From contig NZ_LT838272.1 of the NCBI RefSeq assembly GCF_900176005.1, positions 2,313,587-2,377,586 on the forward strand: a stretch of DNA of 64,000 bases, read 5' to 3'. The translations under genes were made by a program, and so were the position numbers. Each line of letters begins with the position of its first letter. The stretch's first letter is position 1. The notes beneath the pieces are model-generated. The model ran no database searches, had not been told where the DNA came from, and saw nothing but the letters and a program-made list of their open reading frames with translations. Positions 43,241-53,300 of the stretch are shown here, piece by piece. The DNA comes from Thermanaeromonas toyohensis ToBE. Its GTDB lineage: Bacteria; Bacillota; DSM-521; Neomoorellales; Neomoorellaceae.

Positions 43241-43486
43241 CTATACCTCCGGCAGTTCCAATTCCCGGATAACCAGTTCTCCATCCTCCTGGGCCATCAA
43301 GATCTGGAGCTTATGTTCAAACTTATTAAGCTGCTCCCGGCAAAAACGAACTAGCCGTATACCCTCCTGGTAATAGTCCAGGGCCTCTTCTAATTTAAGA
43401 TTTCCACCCTCCAGGGCTTGGACAACAGCCTCTAACTTACCTAAGGCCTCTTCAAAGGTTAATTTCCTTTCTCTTTCTCCTGCCAA
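43241..43486 (-). CDS. xseB: Exodeoxyribonuclease VII small subunit
   Basis: An 81-residue helical protein with [40 protein letters not shown] and C-x-x-x-L, as in XseB. It binds XseA to make exonuclease VII, which degrades single-stranded DNA from both ends. It overlaps the end of xseA by 28 bp. Confidence 0.94.
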   Translation of the reverse strand: MAGERERKLTFEEALGKLEAVVQALEGGNLKLEEALDYYQEGIRLVRFCREQLNKFEHKLQILMAQEDGELVIRELELPEV

Positions 43487-44703
43487 CTCCGTTCCCCCTC
43501 TACTTTATCTACCAAGCATTGGAGGGCGCCCGCCCGTAAAATAACCTCCACTCTATCCCCTGGGTTTACCTCGTTGCTGCAGCGTACTACGCGGCCGTCT
43601 GGGTAGGTTCGGCAGACCGCATATCCCCGCCGTAAAACAGTCAAAGGGCTAGCTGCCTCCAACCGGGTGATTAAAAGCTCAAGTTTTTTAGCCCTCTCTT
43701 GCCATAACAGGGACCACGCAGCTTCTAGCCGCTGCTCCAAAACATCCAGATACTGCTGCCGAGAATATATTTCTTGTTCGGGCCGAGCAAGCCCCCGGCT
43801 TTGTACCAGCCGCTCTAGCCTCTCCTTCATAAACTGTAATCTATAAAGAACACTACGGTCCAGCCGTTCTTTAAGTTTCAATACCTCTCGTTCTAGTTCA
43901 GCCCGTACAGGGACAGCCATTTCAGCTGCTGCAGAAGGAGTAGGGGCACGGCGGTCAGCTACCAGATCGGCTATAGTGTAATCCGTCTCATGGCCTACAG
44001 CAGTTATAACTGGTATCCGCGAGGCATAAATGGCCCGGGCCACTTCCTCGGTGTTGAAGGCCGAAAGCTCTTCCGTTGACCCTCCCCCGCGACCCACAAT
44101 TATTACATCTACCTTTCCCCAGCGGTTTAAGTTTTCTATAGCAGCCACTATTTCCTCTACAGCTGTCTCTCCCTGTACAGAAGCAGGGGCCAGGACGATA
44201 CCCATACCCGGGTACCTTCGCCGGACAACGGTAAAGACATCTCGCCAAGCCGCACCATCTAAGGAAGTAACCAAGCCTATTCTCTGGGGAAGCTTAGGAA
44301 GAGGTCGTTTGCGTGTGGGATCAAAGAGGCCTTCCTTTTCTAGCCGCTTCTTTAACTCCTGCAGGGCCGCCTCTATCAGACCCATTCCCGCCGGGTAAAG
44401 ATCCTGTACATAAAGCTGGTACAGGCCATCCCGCTCGTATACGCTAATATACCCTCGAGCGATAACCTGTTTTCCGTTCTCCGGCCTAAACCCAAGGTTG
44501 CGGCAGCGGCCCTGGAACATAACGCAGCGCAGGGCCGCTACCTTATCCTTTAGGCTAAAATACAGGTGTCCGGAGGAATGCCACTTTAGATTAGATATTT
44601 CACCCTTCACCCAAAGGTTACTAAGGCGGATATCCTTATCCAATAAGGCCTTAATGTAAAAGGTGACCTCACTTATAGTTAGGATGCGCTGCCGGTTTAA
44701 CAC
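43459..44703 (-). CDS. xseA: Exodeoxyribonuclease VII large subunit
   Basis: A 414-residue XseA: N-terminal OB fold ([40 protein letters not shown]), catalytic domain with [17 protein letters not shown] and [20 protein letters not shown], then a long coiled coil. GTG start overlapping the folD stop. Order folD-xseA-xseB-ispA is widely conserved. Confidence 0.95.
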   Translation of the reverse strand: MLNRQRILTISEVTFYIKALLDKDIRLSNLWVKGEISNLKWHSSGHLYFSLKDKVAALRCVMFQGRCRNLGFRPENGKQVIARGYISVYERDGLYQLYVQDLYPAGMGLIEAALQELKKRLEKEGLFDPTRKRPLPKLPQRIGLVTSLDGAAWRDVFTVVRRRYPGMGIVLAPASVQGETAVEEIVAAIENLNRWGKVDVIIVGRGGGSTEELSAFNTEEVARAIYASRIPVITAVGHETDYTIADLVADRRAPTPSAAAEMAVPVRAELEREVLKLKERLDRSVLYRLQFMKERLERLVQSRGLARPEQEIYSRQQYLDVLEQRLEAAWSLLWQERAKKLELLITRLEAASPLTVLRRGYAVCRTYPDGRVVRCSNEVNPGDRVEVILRAGALQCLVDKVEGERSWQEKEKGN

Positions 44704-45542
44704 GCCCGCCGGGCAGCCTCCACCGTGTTCTTAAGGAGCATAGCAATGGTCATGGGACCTACCCCACCAGGGACCGGGGTGATCCAGGAAGCTTTTGAGC
44801 TTACACTCTCAAAGTGCACATCACCCACCAGCCTCCCGTCCGGCAGGCGGTTAATACCTACGTCTATAACTACTGCACCTTCTTTAACCATATCGCCAGT
44901 TATAAGTTCGGGTTTCCCCACAGCCGCTACTAATATATCCGCTTGACGACATTCAGCCGCAAGATCAGCCGTACGGGAATGGCAAATGGTCACCGTGGCA
45001 TGGCGAGCTAAAAGCATCATAGCCATAGGCTTGCCCACAATATTACTGCGCCCTACCACTACCGCTTTTTTCCCCTTAGGATCTATACCAGCCCGTTCCA
45101 ATAAGACCATGCACCCGTGGGGTGTACAGGGATAGAAACATTTGTCCCCTATCACCAGATTACCTACATTAGAAGGGCTAAAGCCGTCCACATCTTTATC
45201 TAAAGCTATACTATCGATCACCTTTTTCTCGTCAATATGGTCGGGCAGAGGTAGCTGGACCAGGATTCCGTGGATACGGGGATCATGGTTAAGCTGATCA
45301 ATAAGCTGTAGGACCTCTTCCTGGGTAGTACTGGCAGCCAACCTATGCACCTCGGAATATATTCCTACTTCTTCACAGGCTCGATGTTTATTGCGCACGT
45401 AAACCTGGGAGGCGGGGTCATCTCCCACCAGGATAACCGCCAGCCCAGGGGTGATACCGCGCGCTTTCAATTCCTCTACTTCCCTTTTAACTTCTTCCCG
45501 TACTTCGGCCGCAATTTTTTTACCATCTAATATATTAGCCAT
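44697..45542 (-). CDS. folD: Methylene-THF dehydrogenase/cyclohydrolase FolD
   Basis: A 281-residue bifunctional enzyme with [14 protein letters not shown] (catalytic Lys), [25 protein letters not shown] and [15 protein letters not shown]. It converts methenyl- and methylene-tetrahydrofolate, a step of the methyl branch of the Wood-Ljungdahl pathway in acetogens. I chose the ATG at 45542 (GGGGAGTAGGAGCA upstream); a start at 45632 would lie inside nfnB. It overlaps nfnB by 8 bp. Confidence 0.95.
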   Translation of the reverse strand: MANILDGKKIAAEVREEVKREVEELKARGITPGLAVILVGDDPASQVYVRNKHRACEEVGIYSEVHRLAASTTQEEVLQLIDQLNHDPRIHGILVQLPLPDHIDEKKVIDSIALDKDVDGFSPSNVGNLVIGDKCFYPCTPHGCMVLLERAGIDPKGKKAVVVGRSNIVGKPMAMMLLARHATVTICHSRTADLAAECRQADILVAAVGKPELITGDMVKEGAVVIDVGINRLPDGRLVGDVHFESVSSKASWITPVPGGVGPMTIAMLLKNTVEAARRAC

Positions 45543-46944
45543 TGCTCCTACTCCCCTTTCCTCGAAGATAAGCATCGATGGCCCGGGCAGCCTTTTTACC
45601 AGCACCCATGGCCAGGATAACCGTAGCTGCACCAGTTACAATATCCCCGCCAGCGAAGACACCCGGCCGGGAGGTGGCCCCTGTTTCCTCATCAGCAGCG
45701 ATAGTCCCTTTCTTGGTGAGCTCTAAGCCAGGGGTGGTACGGAGCACGAGGGGATTAGGTCCCTGGCCGATGGCTATGACTACAGTATCTACTTCCATAT
45801 AGTATTCTGAACCAGGGATAGGTACGGGTCGACGCCGACCGCTAGCATCCGGTTCGCCCAGTTCATACCGGATGCAAGTCATGCCCTTAACCCATCCGGC
45901 CTCATCACCGTGGATCTCTACCGGGCTGGTTAAAAAGTGAAATTCTACACCTTCTTCCTCAGCATTTTCCACTTCTTCTTTACGAGCGGGCATTTCTTCT
46001 GCTGAACGCCGGTAAACGATCATAGATTTTTTAGCTCCTAACCGCAGGGCTGTACGGGCAGCATCCATGGCCACATTGCCTGCCCCGATCACAGCTACCC
46101 GTTCACCCACTTTAATGGGGGTAAGATACTCGGGAAAAAGGTAAGCTTTCATTAAATTGGTGCGGGTGAGGAACTCATTGGCCGAATATACTCCCAGGAA
46201 ATTTTCCCCCGGTATACCCATAAAGTGAGGAAGCCCAGCACCGGTACCGATAAATACAGCATCATAACCGTTCTCCAAAAGTTCGTCCACCGTTACCATT
46301 TTCCCTACTACAGAGTTAGTCCGTATCTCTACACCTAAGCGCCGGATATAGCCCACTTCGGCCTGCACGATCCTTTTAGGCAGGCGGAATTCGGGTATGC
46401 CGTACATCAGGACACCGCCTGGAACATGAAGGGCTTCAAAAATGGTAACTTTATGCCCCATACGGGCTAGATCCGCAGCCGCCGTAAGACCAGCCGGGCC
46501 TGAACCGATGACTGCCACTTTAAACCCAGTAGGAGGTGGTAAAGTGGGCACCTCACTGCCTCCCTGGCTCAGTTGATAGTCGGCAGCGAAGCGCTCTAGC
46601 CTTCCAATAGCCACCGGCTCCCCTTTTTTGGACAAAGTGCAATACTTCTCGCATTGGTTCTCCTGGGGACAGACCCGGCCGCAGATGGCGGGGAGATTGT
46701 TTTTTTCTTTAATCTTTTTAATAGCCCCTTCAAAATCTCCTTGCTTGATAAAATTAATAAAGCTCGGGATATCTATCTCCACTGGGCAACCCTGACGGCA
46801 GGGGGCTTTCTTGCATTGCAGGCACCTTTCCGCTTCAAGCCTTGCCTGTTCTTCCGTGTAGCCCAAGGCCACTTCTTGGAAATTACGGATACGTTCTTTT
46901 GCCGGCTGGCAAGGCATGGGAGTTTTCTTAGGGGTTACTGGCAT
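45535..46944 (-). CDS. nfnB: NfnB, large subunit of the bifurcating transhydrogenase
   Basis: A 469-residue member of the glutamate synthase small-chain family. The N-terminal Cys clusters ([35 protein letters not shown]) bind two [4Fe-4S]; then FAD motif [20 protein letters not shown] and NADP motif [20 protein letters not shown]. Beside an NfnA it is better read as NfnB, which couples NADPH, NADH and reduced ferredoxin, than as glutamate synthase: no large chain is present. I chose the ATG at 46944 with GGGGGAG. Confidence 0.9.
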   Translation of the reverse strand: MPVTPKKTPMPCQPAKERIRNFQEVALGYTEEQARLEAERCLQCKKAPCRQGCPVEIDIPSFINFIKQGDFEGAIKKIKEKNNLPAICGRVCPQENQCEKYCTLSKKGEPVAIGRLERFAADYQLSQGGSEVPTLPPPTGFKVAVIGSGPAGLTAAADLARMGHKVTIFEALHVPGGVLMYGIPEFRLPKRIVQAEVGYIRRLGVEIRTNSVVGKMVTVDELLENGYDAVFIGTGAGLPHFMGIPGENFLGVYSANEFLTRTNLMKAYLFPEYLTPIKVGERVAVIGAGNVAMDAARTALRLGAKKSMIVYRRSAEEMPARKEEVENAEEEGVEFHFLTSPVEIHGDEAGWVKGMTCIRYELGEPDASGRRRPVPIPGSEYYMEVDTVVIAIGQGPNPLVLRTTPGLELTKKGTIAADEETGATSRPGVFAGGDIVTGAATVILAMGAGKKAARAIDAYLRGKGSRSNG

Positions 46945-47780
46945 CGACAACTCCCCCCTTCGCCCGTATGATAAGCCAAGGCCCGGGCCTCTTCCTCACG
47001 GTACATATTTAGCCTCCGCAAAGCTAGCTCCCAATCCACAAGATGGGCATCGAACTCTGGGCCATCTACACAAGCAAATTTAGTTTCCCCGCCTACACTT
47101 ACCCGGCAGGCACCGCACATACCCGTACCATCGACCATGATAGGATTCATACTTACAATGGTGGGTACCCCGAACGGCCTAGTTGTCTCTGCCACAGCCC
47201 GCATCATTACCACCGGGCCGATCCCCCAAACCCTGTCTACTCGCCCGTCGCGGCGTAAGACTTCAGCCAAAAGGTCGGTAACGAATCCTTTATGGCCGTA
47301 GGTTCCATCATCTGTAGCCACTAAGAGCTCGTCGGAAATAGCTCGCATCTCTTCTTCTAAGATAAGGAGTTCCCGCGTACGGGCTCCTATAATAGATATC
47401 ACCTCATTACCAGCTTCCTTTAAAGCCCTAGCTATGGGGTAAACGGGAGCCACTCCCACTCCTCCGCCTACGCATACCACCCGCCCATATTTTTCAATTT
47501 CGGAAGGCTGCCCTAAAGGGCCCACAAAGTCAGCGAGGTAATCCCCTTCCTTTAACTCACCTAGTTTGCGGGTGGTGTACCCCACTTCCTGAAAAATCAT
47601 GGTAATAGTGCCCTGTTCCCGATTAAAATCAGCAATGGTAAGAGGGATACGCTCCCCTGGCTCATCTATACGCAAAATGACAAACTGCCCAGCTGCTGCT
47701 TTAGCAGCAACCATGGGAGCCTCCACTTCTAGTAGCTTAATATTCTTAGCCAATTCTTTTTTCTTGACTATGCGATACAC
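46935..47780 (-). CDS. nfnA: NfnA, small subunit of the bifurcating transhydrogenase
   Basis: A 281-residue ferredoxin-NADP reductase-like protein: FAD domain (GERIPLTIADFNREQGTITM), NAD domain (VVCVGGGVGVAPVYPIARAL) and a C-terminal [2Fe-2S] cluster with MVDGTGMCGACRVSVGGETK then FACVDGPEFD. With NfnB it bifurcates electrons between NADH, NADPH and ferredoxin in acetogens. GTG start behind GGGGAGGTG; overlaps nfnB by 10 bp. It is the first gene of the run to sigF on this strand. Confidence 0.9.
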   Translation of the reverse strand: MYRIVKKKELAKNIKLLEVEAPMVAAKAAAGQFVILRIDEPGERIPLTIADFNREQGTITMIFQEVGYTTRKLGELKEGDYLADFVGPLGQPSEIEKYGRVVCVGGGVGVAPVYPIARALKEAGNEVISIIGARTRELLILEEEMRAISDELLVATDDGTYGHKGFVTDLLAEVLRRDGRVDRVWGIGPVVMMRAVAETTRPFGVPTIVSMNPIMVDGTGMCGACRVSVGGETKFACVDGPEFDAHLVDWELALRRLNMYREEEARALAYHTGEGGSCRCQ

Positions 47781-47930
47781 TTAACTTAATGCACCTCCCC
47801 TTCTCCCTTTAATGTTCTCTAACAGGACGCATGTCCGTTTAATATTTCGGCTTAAAAAACCATATTCCTGCTTAAGACCAACAAGAAAAAACACCAGAAA
47901 TCCACCACCCGAGCATTTAGGAAGCCTAGC

Positions 47931-47987
47931 GGGCCATTCTGGCCCTTGACCCGCCTATAAATTAGGGTTTAATATCTTTAAAGATAT
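47931..47987. promoter_or_regulatory. Promoter region of the MFS gene with two palindromes
   Basis: GGGCCA-TTC-TGGCCC (47931-47945) abuts a -35 TTGACC (47946-47951); 18 bp on is TAATAT (47970-47975). A perfect 16-bp palindrome, ATATCTTTAAAGATAT (47972-47987), covers the -10 and start region, 13 bp before the ATG. The promoter fit is moderate. The palindromes could be repressor sites. Confidence 0.5.
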
Positions 47988-47999
47988 GGAGGTACCTGC

Positions 48000-49190
48000 A
48001 TGAACCAAAACAAGCGTTTTCTCTATCTTTTAAGCCTCGGACATTTCCTTACCGATCTTAACCAAGGGCTGTTGCCTATTTTTTTATCCATCTATAAGGA
48101 ACAATTTAGCCTTTCGTATACTGCCGCCAGCCTGGTAGCGCTTATTTCTAACTTAAGCTCTTCAGTTATCCAACCTCTTTTCGGATTCTGGTCTGATCGT
48201 CGCGGAAGCCGCTGGATGCTTCCTGCTGGATGTTTTCTAGCCACCTTAGGTATGGCCCTAGCTGGCTGGGCCCCCAATTATTTAACCCTCATTTTGGCTG
48301 TATTCTTAAGCGGCCTAGGAGTTGCAAGTTACCATCCGGAAGCTTCCAAAACAGCCCATTATCTAAGCGAGGAGCAACAAGCTAGCTCGATGGCTATCTT
48401 CTCAGTAGGTGGAAACTTAGGTTTCGGCCTTGGACCCTTGGTGGCTGCTTTTCTCCTCGCCCATGGAGGGACTAGGTCTTCACCCTTTCTACTCTTCCCA
48501 GCAGGTCTCCTCTCGGTATACCTATGGTATTCCTTGCCGCTCCTGGGGCGGATACTAGCCAATGTGTCTTCGTCTTCCCCAAAACCATCACCAAGATATA
48601 AAGAAGAAGGAAATCAGGTCCTTCGCGCTGGGAATACCAAAGCCTTACTACTTCTTTTGGCTATAGTAATACTCCGTTCCTGGCTCCATGCTGGTATGAC
48701 CTTTTATATCCCTTTCTATTTTATTAATTACCTAGGTGGAGATCCTACATTTTCAAGTAGTCTCCTCGGGATATTCTTGGTAGCCGGTGCCCTAGGAACC
48801 CTGGTTGGAGGGCATTTGGCTGACCGTTGGGGAGCGCGTCGCCTTATTCTTCTTTCCATGGCACTCATGATACCGTTGGCACTTTCCTTACCCCATGTTC
48901 GCCCACCCTGGCTTTACCTTCTGGTAGGTGTCTCTGGATTTATCTTGATTTCTAGTTTCGCCCCTTCCATTGTCTTAGCCCAGAATCTCCTACCTGGGCA
49001 CGTGGGTATCGCCTCCGGGTTAATGATTGGGTTTGCTGTAGGCACAGGAGGGCTAGGGTTAACTATATTAGGAGGGATAGCCGATACAATAGGAGTCCCG
49101 CAAACCCTTTCCCTAATGAGCCTGTTACCCATTCTGGCCCTGGGGTTAGGCCTCTTTCTCCCCGATGTGCGCCGGGCTCTATCGGTTTAA
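48000..49190 (+). CDS. fsr: MFS exporter of the fosmidomycin-resistance type
   Basis: A 396-residue transporter with about 12 membrane segments. LGHFLTDLNQGLLPIFLSIY, the loop FWSDRRGSRWMLPAG and GLGVASYHPEASKTAHYL (the YHPEA motif) are characteristic of Fsr-like proteins, which export fosmidomycin or similar small molecules. It is the only plus-strand gene between 16.9 and 64 kb and lies in an isoprenoid and folate neighbourhood; fosmidomycin blocks the enzyme after Dxs. Substrate not proven. Ribosome site ATGGAGGTAC. Confidence 0.82.
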   Translation: MNQNKRFLYLLSLGHFLTDLNQGLLPIFLSIYKEQFSLSYTAASLVALISNLSSSVIQPLFGFWSDRRGSRWMLPAGCFLATLGMALAGWAPNYLTLILAVFLSGLGVASYHPEASKTAHYLSEEQQASSMAIFSVGGNLGFGLGPLVAAFLLAHGGTRSSPFLLFPAGLLSVYLWYSLPLLGRILANVSSSSPKPSPRYKEEGNQVLRAGNTKALLLLLAIVILRSWLHAGMTFYIPFYFINYLGGDPTFSSSLLGIFLVAGALGTLVGGHLADRWGARRLILLSMALMIPLALSLPHVRPPWLYLLVGVSGFILISSFAPSIVLAQNLLPGHVGIASGLMIGFAVGTGGLGLTILGGIADTIGVPQTLSLMSLLPILALGLGLFLPDVRRALSV

Positions 49191-49200
49191 CCTCATCACT

Positions 49201-50154
49201 TTAAGATACCCCTTCTAGTCCTAAGAGGGCTACTCCTATGGCATTGTCTGTACTATGCTGGGGTTCAGCAAAATATAGCTTCCCGCCTACGGCTCGGTGT
49301 TCTAGCCGATGGCGCAAGCGTTCACGCAAGAAAAGATTAGCTGCCACCCCGCCCACGAGAAGTATTTCCCGGTATCCGGTTTCTTCCATCAAGGGCCGTA
49401 AAACCTTCTCTAGGGTATTAGCAATACACCTTTCTACTGCTCGGGCTACGGCAGCAGGCGGAGCACCTTGCTGGATAAGGCGTTCAGCGTGGGAGGCTGG
49501 CCCGGAAAAGCTGAAATTATAGCCGCGTACGGCGGAAGGGAGGGTTACCTCTTCTGCGTCTGATCCTGCTTCCCGGGCCAGCTGTTCCAGGTGTGGCCCA
49601 GCGGGAAAAGGTAAGCCCAGAAGAACGCCGATACGATCAATTAATTGCCCGGCGTTAAGGTCTGTACTGCCGCCCACTTTCTTTAGTTTAAGGCTCCCTT
49701 TTTCATGCTCCACTAGCAATATTTCTGAAGTTCCCCCGGAAAGATGAACAGCTATAAAGGGCTTCCTGGGAACAAACCCCGCTGACCATAGGCCGGCCCG
49801 CAGGTGACCCTCTTGATGGGTGGTGGACCAAAAAGGTACTCTCAAGGCAGCAGAGAGAATACGGCCTTGGTGAGCGGAAACAGTAAAAACAGGCATATAA
49901 GAACCGGGAACCGGTCTTGGCTTAATGGAAGCTGCCACGGCCCGGAGTTCCCGGGGAGAAACCAATTCAAAGGCGCGAAGTAGGAGCTCGGGAAGGTTTC
50001 CTATATGCTGAAAAACCGCCATAGATTGCTGCAGCCCGTATTCTCCCTCAGGTACCCGCAGCAACCGGCGGTCCTCAAAAAGAAGCTTTCCTTGAGTATC
50101 TACTATGGCTATGGCCGTAGTATAACAGCTAGTATCGATCCCCAGGACAGCCAC
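49201..50154 (-). CDS. TsaD/Kae1-like ASKHA protein (paralogue)
   Basis: A 317-residue protein of the TsaD family: GIDTSCYTTAIAIV, metal-binding STTHQEGHLRAG (two His) and C-terminal QHSTDNAIGVALL with the Asp. TsaD makes the t6A base of tRNA with TsaB and TsaE. This one is shorter and diverged (SCYTTA in place of SCDETA), so I take it as the paralogue often annotated O-sialoglycoprotein endopeptidase near nusB in clostridia, function uncertain. It converges on fsr. Confidence 0.75.
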   Translation of the reverse strand: MAVLGIDTSCYTTAIAIVDTQGKLLFEDRRLLRVPEGEYGLQQSMAVFQHIGNLPELLLRAFELVSPRELRAVAASIKPRPVPGSYMPVFTVSAHQGRILSAALRVPFWSTTHQEGHLRAGLWSAGFVPRKPFIAVHLSGGTSEILLVEHEKGSLKLKKVGGSTDLNAGQLIDRIGVLLGLPFPAGPHLEQLAREAGSDAEEVTLPSAVRGYNFSFSGPASHAERLIQQGAPPAAVARAVERCIANTLEKVLRPLMEETGYREILLVGGVAANLFLRERLRHRLEHRAVGGKLYFAEPQHSTDNAIGVALLGLEGVS

Positions 50155-50224
50155 CTTTAAACCTTACCCTACCTTCCCCGAAATCGCCTTCTATAACATC
50201 CTAATTGCCTGGTTATCTCTCTTT

Positions 50225-50647
50225 TTATGTACTTACCTTACCTTCCTCGAAATCCCGCCGTATAGTATCTAAAATCCCGTTTATAAAAGCGGAAGCCTCT
50301 TCGGTACTAAAGATCTTGGCCAATTCCACAGCCTCGTTTATGGCCACCGTAGAGGGGATTTCCTCTCGTAAAAACAGGAGTTCATAAAGACCTAGGCGTA
50401 AAATGTTACGGTCCACCACTGGCATACGCTCTACCGGCCAACCTATAGCGTACTTATCCAACAGCTCATCTAACTTCTCCCGCTTTTCCCCCACCCCTCG
50501 GACTAACTGGCGGGCAAAGGAGGCCTCCTCTGGATCTAAGCTTTTCCCTTCCAGTACCTGCTCTAAGGCAGCCTCACCCGGTATACGCCCGATATCGGCG
50601 GCAAACAAAGCTTGCAATGCTCTACGCCTAGCCTTTCTCCGGCTCAA
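50225..50647 (-). CDS. nusB: Transcription antitermination factor NusB
   Basis: A 140-residue all-helical NusB with RRKARRRALQALFAADIGRI and NEAVELAKIFSTEEASAFIN then GILDTIRRD. With NusE it binds boxA RNA and prevents early termination in rRNA operons. It follows the asp23-amaP-DUF2273 genes, a layout common in Firmicutes, and is 20 bp from them. Confidence 0.95.
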   Translation of the reverse strand: MSRRKARRRALQALFAADIGRIPGEAALEQVLEGKSLDPEEASFARQLVRGVGEKREKLDELLDKYAIGWPVERMPVVDRNILRLGLYELLFLREEIPSTVAINEAVELAKIFSTEEASAFINGILDTIRRDFEEGKVST

Positions 50648-50667
50648 AACTTAAGCTTCGCCCCTTT

Positions 50668-50889
50668 CTACCAGCGCCTGCGGGAGATATGTTTCCACCA
50701 TTCTGACCAACCCTGGCCGCTATCCAGGTGACGACCTATAAAGTAACCTATGAGCATACAAAAAGCAATAAAGAGCGTCTTCCCCAACCCCAGGGCAGCT
50801 ACAGCCAGCCCAAAGAGCAATCCTAACGCAAGGCCACATATCTTACCCTTATGCTCACGCCATATTTTAAGTAATTCGTCTTTATCCAA
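50668..50889 (-). CDS. DUF2273 small membrane protein
   Basis: A 73-residue protein with two membrane helices: ICGLALGLLFGLAVAALGLG and KTLFIAFCMLIGYFIGRHLD, the DUF2273 pattern. It is regularly encoded with AmaP and Asp23. I chose the TTG at 50889 (LDKDELLKIWREH, GGGGTGAAGCAGGG upstream); a GTG at 50913 overlapping amaP is the alternative. Probably part of a cell-envelope stress complex. Confidence 0.85.
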   Translation of the reverse strand: MDKDELLKIWREHKGKICGLALGLLFGLAVAALGLGKTLFIAFCMLIGYFIGRHLDSGQGWSEWWKHISRRRW

Positions 50890-50902
50890 CCCTGCTTCAC
50901 CC

Positions 50903-51445
50903 CTAGTCCACACGCCTTAAGGTCTCATAAGCGATACCATTGATCAAGACCCGCACCTCTAAAATATCAAGACCTGCTGTACCAGTTACATACCGGCGCA
51001 CGTTTTCCTGGAGCTCTTGGGCTAGGGTGGGTAAATTTTGGTCCGGGCTTGCGGTTACCTCTAGGGATAGGGCTACTCCCTCTGGTAAAAGTTTAAGCTT
51101 AGGCCTAATCTCCCGGAGGCCTTTAACCTGGCGAGCGCCCCGTATAACTAGCTGTTCTAAAGCGGTAGAAGTGATGGTAACTTCTCCTCCCTCTCCTCGA
51201 TAAATACTCACCTGTTCCACTTTGCTACGAGGTACCCTTAGGCTAACCCAGAAAAACCGCCAAGATACTAAAAACAGAACTGCTGCTATTATAGCTCCTA
51301 CTACCCGATAGTCGGTTCTGGTGAGGGTGTACTCGTAAAGATCGAGAAGGAGGGTCCACCCAGCACTGGTAAGAAGGAAACTCAAACTTAAAGCAGCTAT
51401 TAATAATGAATAAAGGGCGAGGACCGCCCGTTCAAAAAAAGCCAC
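50903..51445 (-). CDS. amaP: Alkaline-shock membrane anchor AmaP
   Basis: A 180-residue protein with two N-terminal membrane helices (VLALYSLLIAALSLSFLLTS; VVGAIIAAVLFLVSWRFFWV) and a cytoplasmic alpha/beta domain (TSTALEQLVIRGARQVKGLR). AmaP anchors Asp23 at the membrane. It lies between asp23 (17 bp upstream) and the DUF2273 gene. Confidence 0.88.
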   Translation of the reverse strand: MAFFERAVLALYSLLIAALSLSFLLTSAGWTLLLDLYEYTLTRTDYRVVGAIIAAVLFLVSWRFFWVSLRVPRSKVEQVSIYRGEGGEVTITSTALEQLVIRGARQVKGLREIRPKLKLLPEGVALSLEVTASPDQNLPTLAQELQENVRRYVTGTAGLDILEVRVLINGIAYETLRRVD

Positions 51446-51462
51446 TTACCAACCCGCCTCCC

Positions 51463-51873
51463 CTAGCGTACCCGGCTCATTTCTTCTTCAGGTGCCTTCT
51501 CTTGGGGGAAAGCTACTCCCTGTACGTGAACATTTACTTCTACCACCCTAAGGCCGGTCATGCTTTCAATAGATCTCTTCACGCGCTCCTGGATTTTGAT
51601 GGCTACATCCGGTATCCGCACTCCGTAGTCTACAATAACAAAGAGATCTACTGCTGCTTCCTTTTCTCCTACTTCCACCTTTACTCCTTTAGAAAGGTTT
51701 TTCCTCCCCAGCATTTCAGCAATACCGCCAGCAATACCGCCGCTCATACCAGCTACGCCTTCTACCTCTGTAGCAGCAAGACCAGCTATGATGGCTACCA
51801 CTTCATCAGCGATCCTAATGGAGCCCAATTCAGTAGATACCTCAGGGGGGGATACGGTTTTAGTGGGTTCCAC
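51463..51873 (-). CDS. Asp23/Gls24 family envelope stress protein
   Basis: A 136-residue Asp23 protein: GSIRIADEVVAIIAGLAATE, VEGVAGMSGGI, KVEVGEKEAAVDLFVIVDYG and MTGLRVVEVNVHVQGV. Family members form membrane-linked filaments through AmaP and answer envelope stress. It follows accC by 75 bp in a lipid-synthesis and envelope operon. Confidence 0.93.
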   Translation of the reverse strand: MEPTKTVSPPEVSTELGSIRIADEVVAIIAGLAATEVEGVAGMSGGIAGGIAEMLGRKNLSKGVKVEVGEKEAAVDLFVIVDYGVRIPDVAIKIQERVKRSIESMTGLRVVEVNVHVQGVAFPQEKAPEEEMSRVR

Positions 51874-51948
51874 TGGATAAGCACCTGCCTTTCCCAGATT
51901 TCTCCTCCATTATACCAGACCTACCCCGTTCTTACAACGTTTTAAAAT

Positions 51949-53292
51949 CTAATCCGCCAAGCGGCGTTGGATAAAGTTAGTATATACTTCTCCCCGGCGG
52001 AAAAAGGCATTGTCCAGGATTTTAAGGTGGAAGGGGATGGTGGTGGGTATACCCTCGATGACCATCTCTTGCAAGGCACTCCGCATCCTGGCTATAGCCT
52101 CTTCCCGGGTAGGGGCCCAAGCGATAACTTTGGCCACCAGGGAATCGTAGTAAGGAGGTATCTCATACCCTGGATAGAGGGCACTGTCCACCCGGATGCC
52201 GAAACCTCCCGGTGCATGGTATTTTTCTACGCGGCCTGGTGAGGGCCGGAAATTCTGGGCCGGATCTTCAGCATTGATCCTGCACTCTAAGGCGTGACCC
52301 CGTATCTCAATGTCCTCTTGCCGGTAAGGGAGTTTCTCCCCCGCCGCAATAAGGAGCTGGGCTTTGACGAGGTCTATTCCTGTAACCGCCTCTGTAACCG
52401 GATGTTCTACTTGAATGCGGGTGTTCATCTCAATAAAGTAATACCGTCCGTGTTTATCTAATAAAAACTCTACTGTTCCTGCGCCATAGTATCCCACAGC
52501 TGCTGCAGCCTTTACGGCAACGGCCCCCATCTCTTGGCGCAGCTCCGGTGTTAAAGCAGTAGAAGGAGCTTCTTCTAACACTTTTTGGTGCCGGCGTTGG
52601 ATGGAACAATCCCTTTCTCCCAAGTGGATAAGATGGCCATGGGTATCTCCTAAAACTTGAAACTCAATATGTCGCGGTTCTTCTATATACTTTTCTAGAT
52701 AAATATGGCCATTACCGAAAGCTGCCTCGGCTTCCTGCTGGGCTACTTGAACCGCTCGCCGCAATTCAGCAGGATTCTGAGCCACCCGCATCCCGCGGCC
52801 CCCGCCTCCTGCTGCTGCCTTAACAATTACTGGATATCCAATTTCTTCAGCCAAGGCTAGAGCCCGCTCTACTTCCGTAACTACACCTTCCGAGCCTGGC
52901 ACCACAGGTACACCAGCTGCTTTCATGGTCGCCCGGGCTTGGGCTTTATCCCCCATTAGCTGGATAGCCCGGGCTGGGGGGCCTATAAAGGTTAACCCAG
53001 AGGTAGAGCACATCTCAGCAAAATAGGCATTCTCGGCTAAAAAACCATAACCGGGATGGATAGCCTCTACTCCCGTCACCTGGGCTGCAGCAATAATACT
53101 AGGGATATTTAAGTAACTCCGTGTAGCTGGTGGAGGACCTATACAGATGGCCTCATCAGCCAGTTTAACGTGTAAAGAGTTACGATCCGCCTCCGAATAA
53201 ACTGCCACAGTCCTGATACCTAGTTCACGGCAAGCGCGTATAATGCGGACAGCTATCTCTCCACGGTTGGCGATAAGTACCTTCTTAAACAC
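51949..53292 (-). CDS. accC: Biotin carboxylase AccC
   Basis: A 447-residue ATP-grasp enzyme: [20 protein letters not shown], the Gly-rich [33 protein letters not shown] and [16 protein letters not shown]. It carboxylates biotin on a carrier using ATP and bicarbonate. The carrier is most likely the fused domain of the gene 8 bp upstream, so one AccC could serve both acetyl-CoA and pyruvate/oxaloacetate carboxylation. Confidence 0.96.
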   Translation of the reverse strand: MFKKVLIANRGEIAVRIIRACRELGIRTVAVYSEADRNSLHVKLADEAICIGPPPATRSYLNIPSIIAAAQVTGVEAIHPGYGFLAENAYFAEMCSTSGLTFIGPPARAIQLMGDKAQARATMKAAGVPVVPGSEGVVTEVERALALAEEIGYPVIVKAAAGGGGRGMRVAQNPAELRRAVQVAQQEAEAAFGNGHIYLEKYIEEPRHIEFQVLGDTHGHLIHLGERDCSIQRRHQKVLEEAPSTALTPELRQEMGAVAVKAAAAVGYYGAGTVEFLLDKHGRYYFIEMNTRIQVEHPVTEAVTGIDLVKAQLLIAAGEKLPYRQEDIEIRGHALECRINAEDPAQNFRPSPGRVEKYHAPGGFGIRVDSALYPGYEIPPYYDSLVAKVIAWAPTREEAIARMRSALQEMVIEGIPTTIPFHLKILDNAFFRRGEVYTNFIQRRLAD

Positions 53293-53300
53293 GAGCTTCC

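Noticed and set aside
45543-45632. N-terminal extension of FolD
   Set aside because: It would overlap nfnB by almost 100 bp; the ATG at 45542 has a good ribosome site and gives the family's start.
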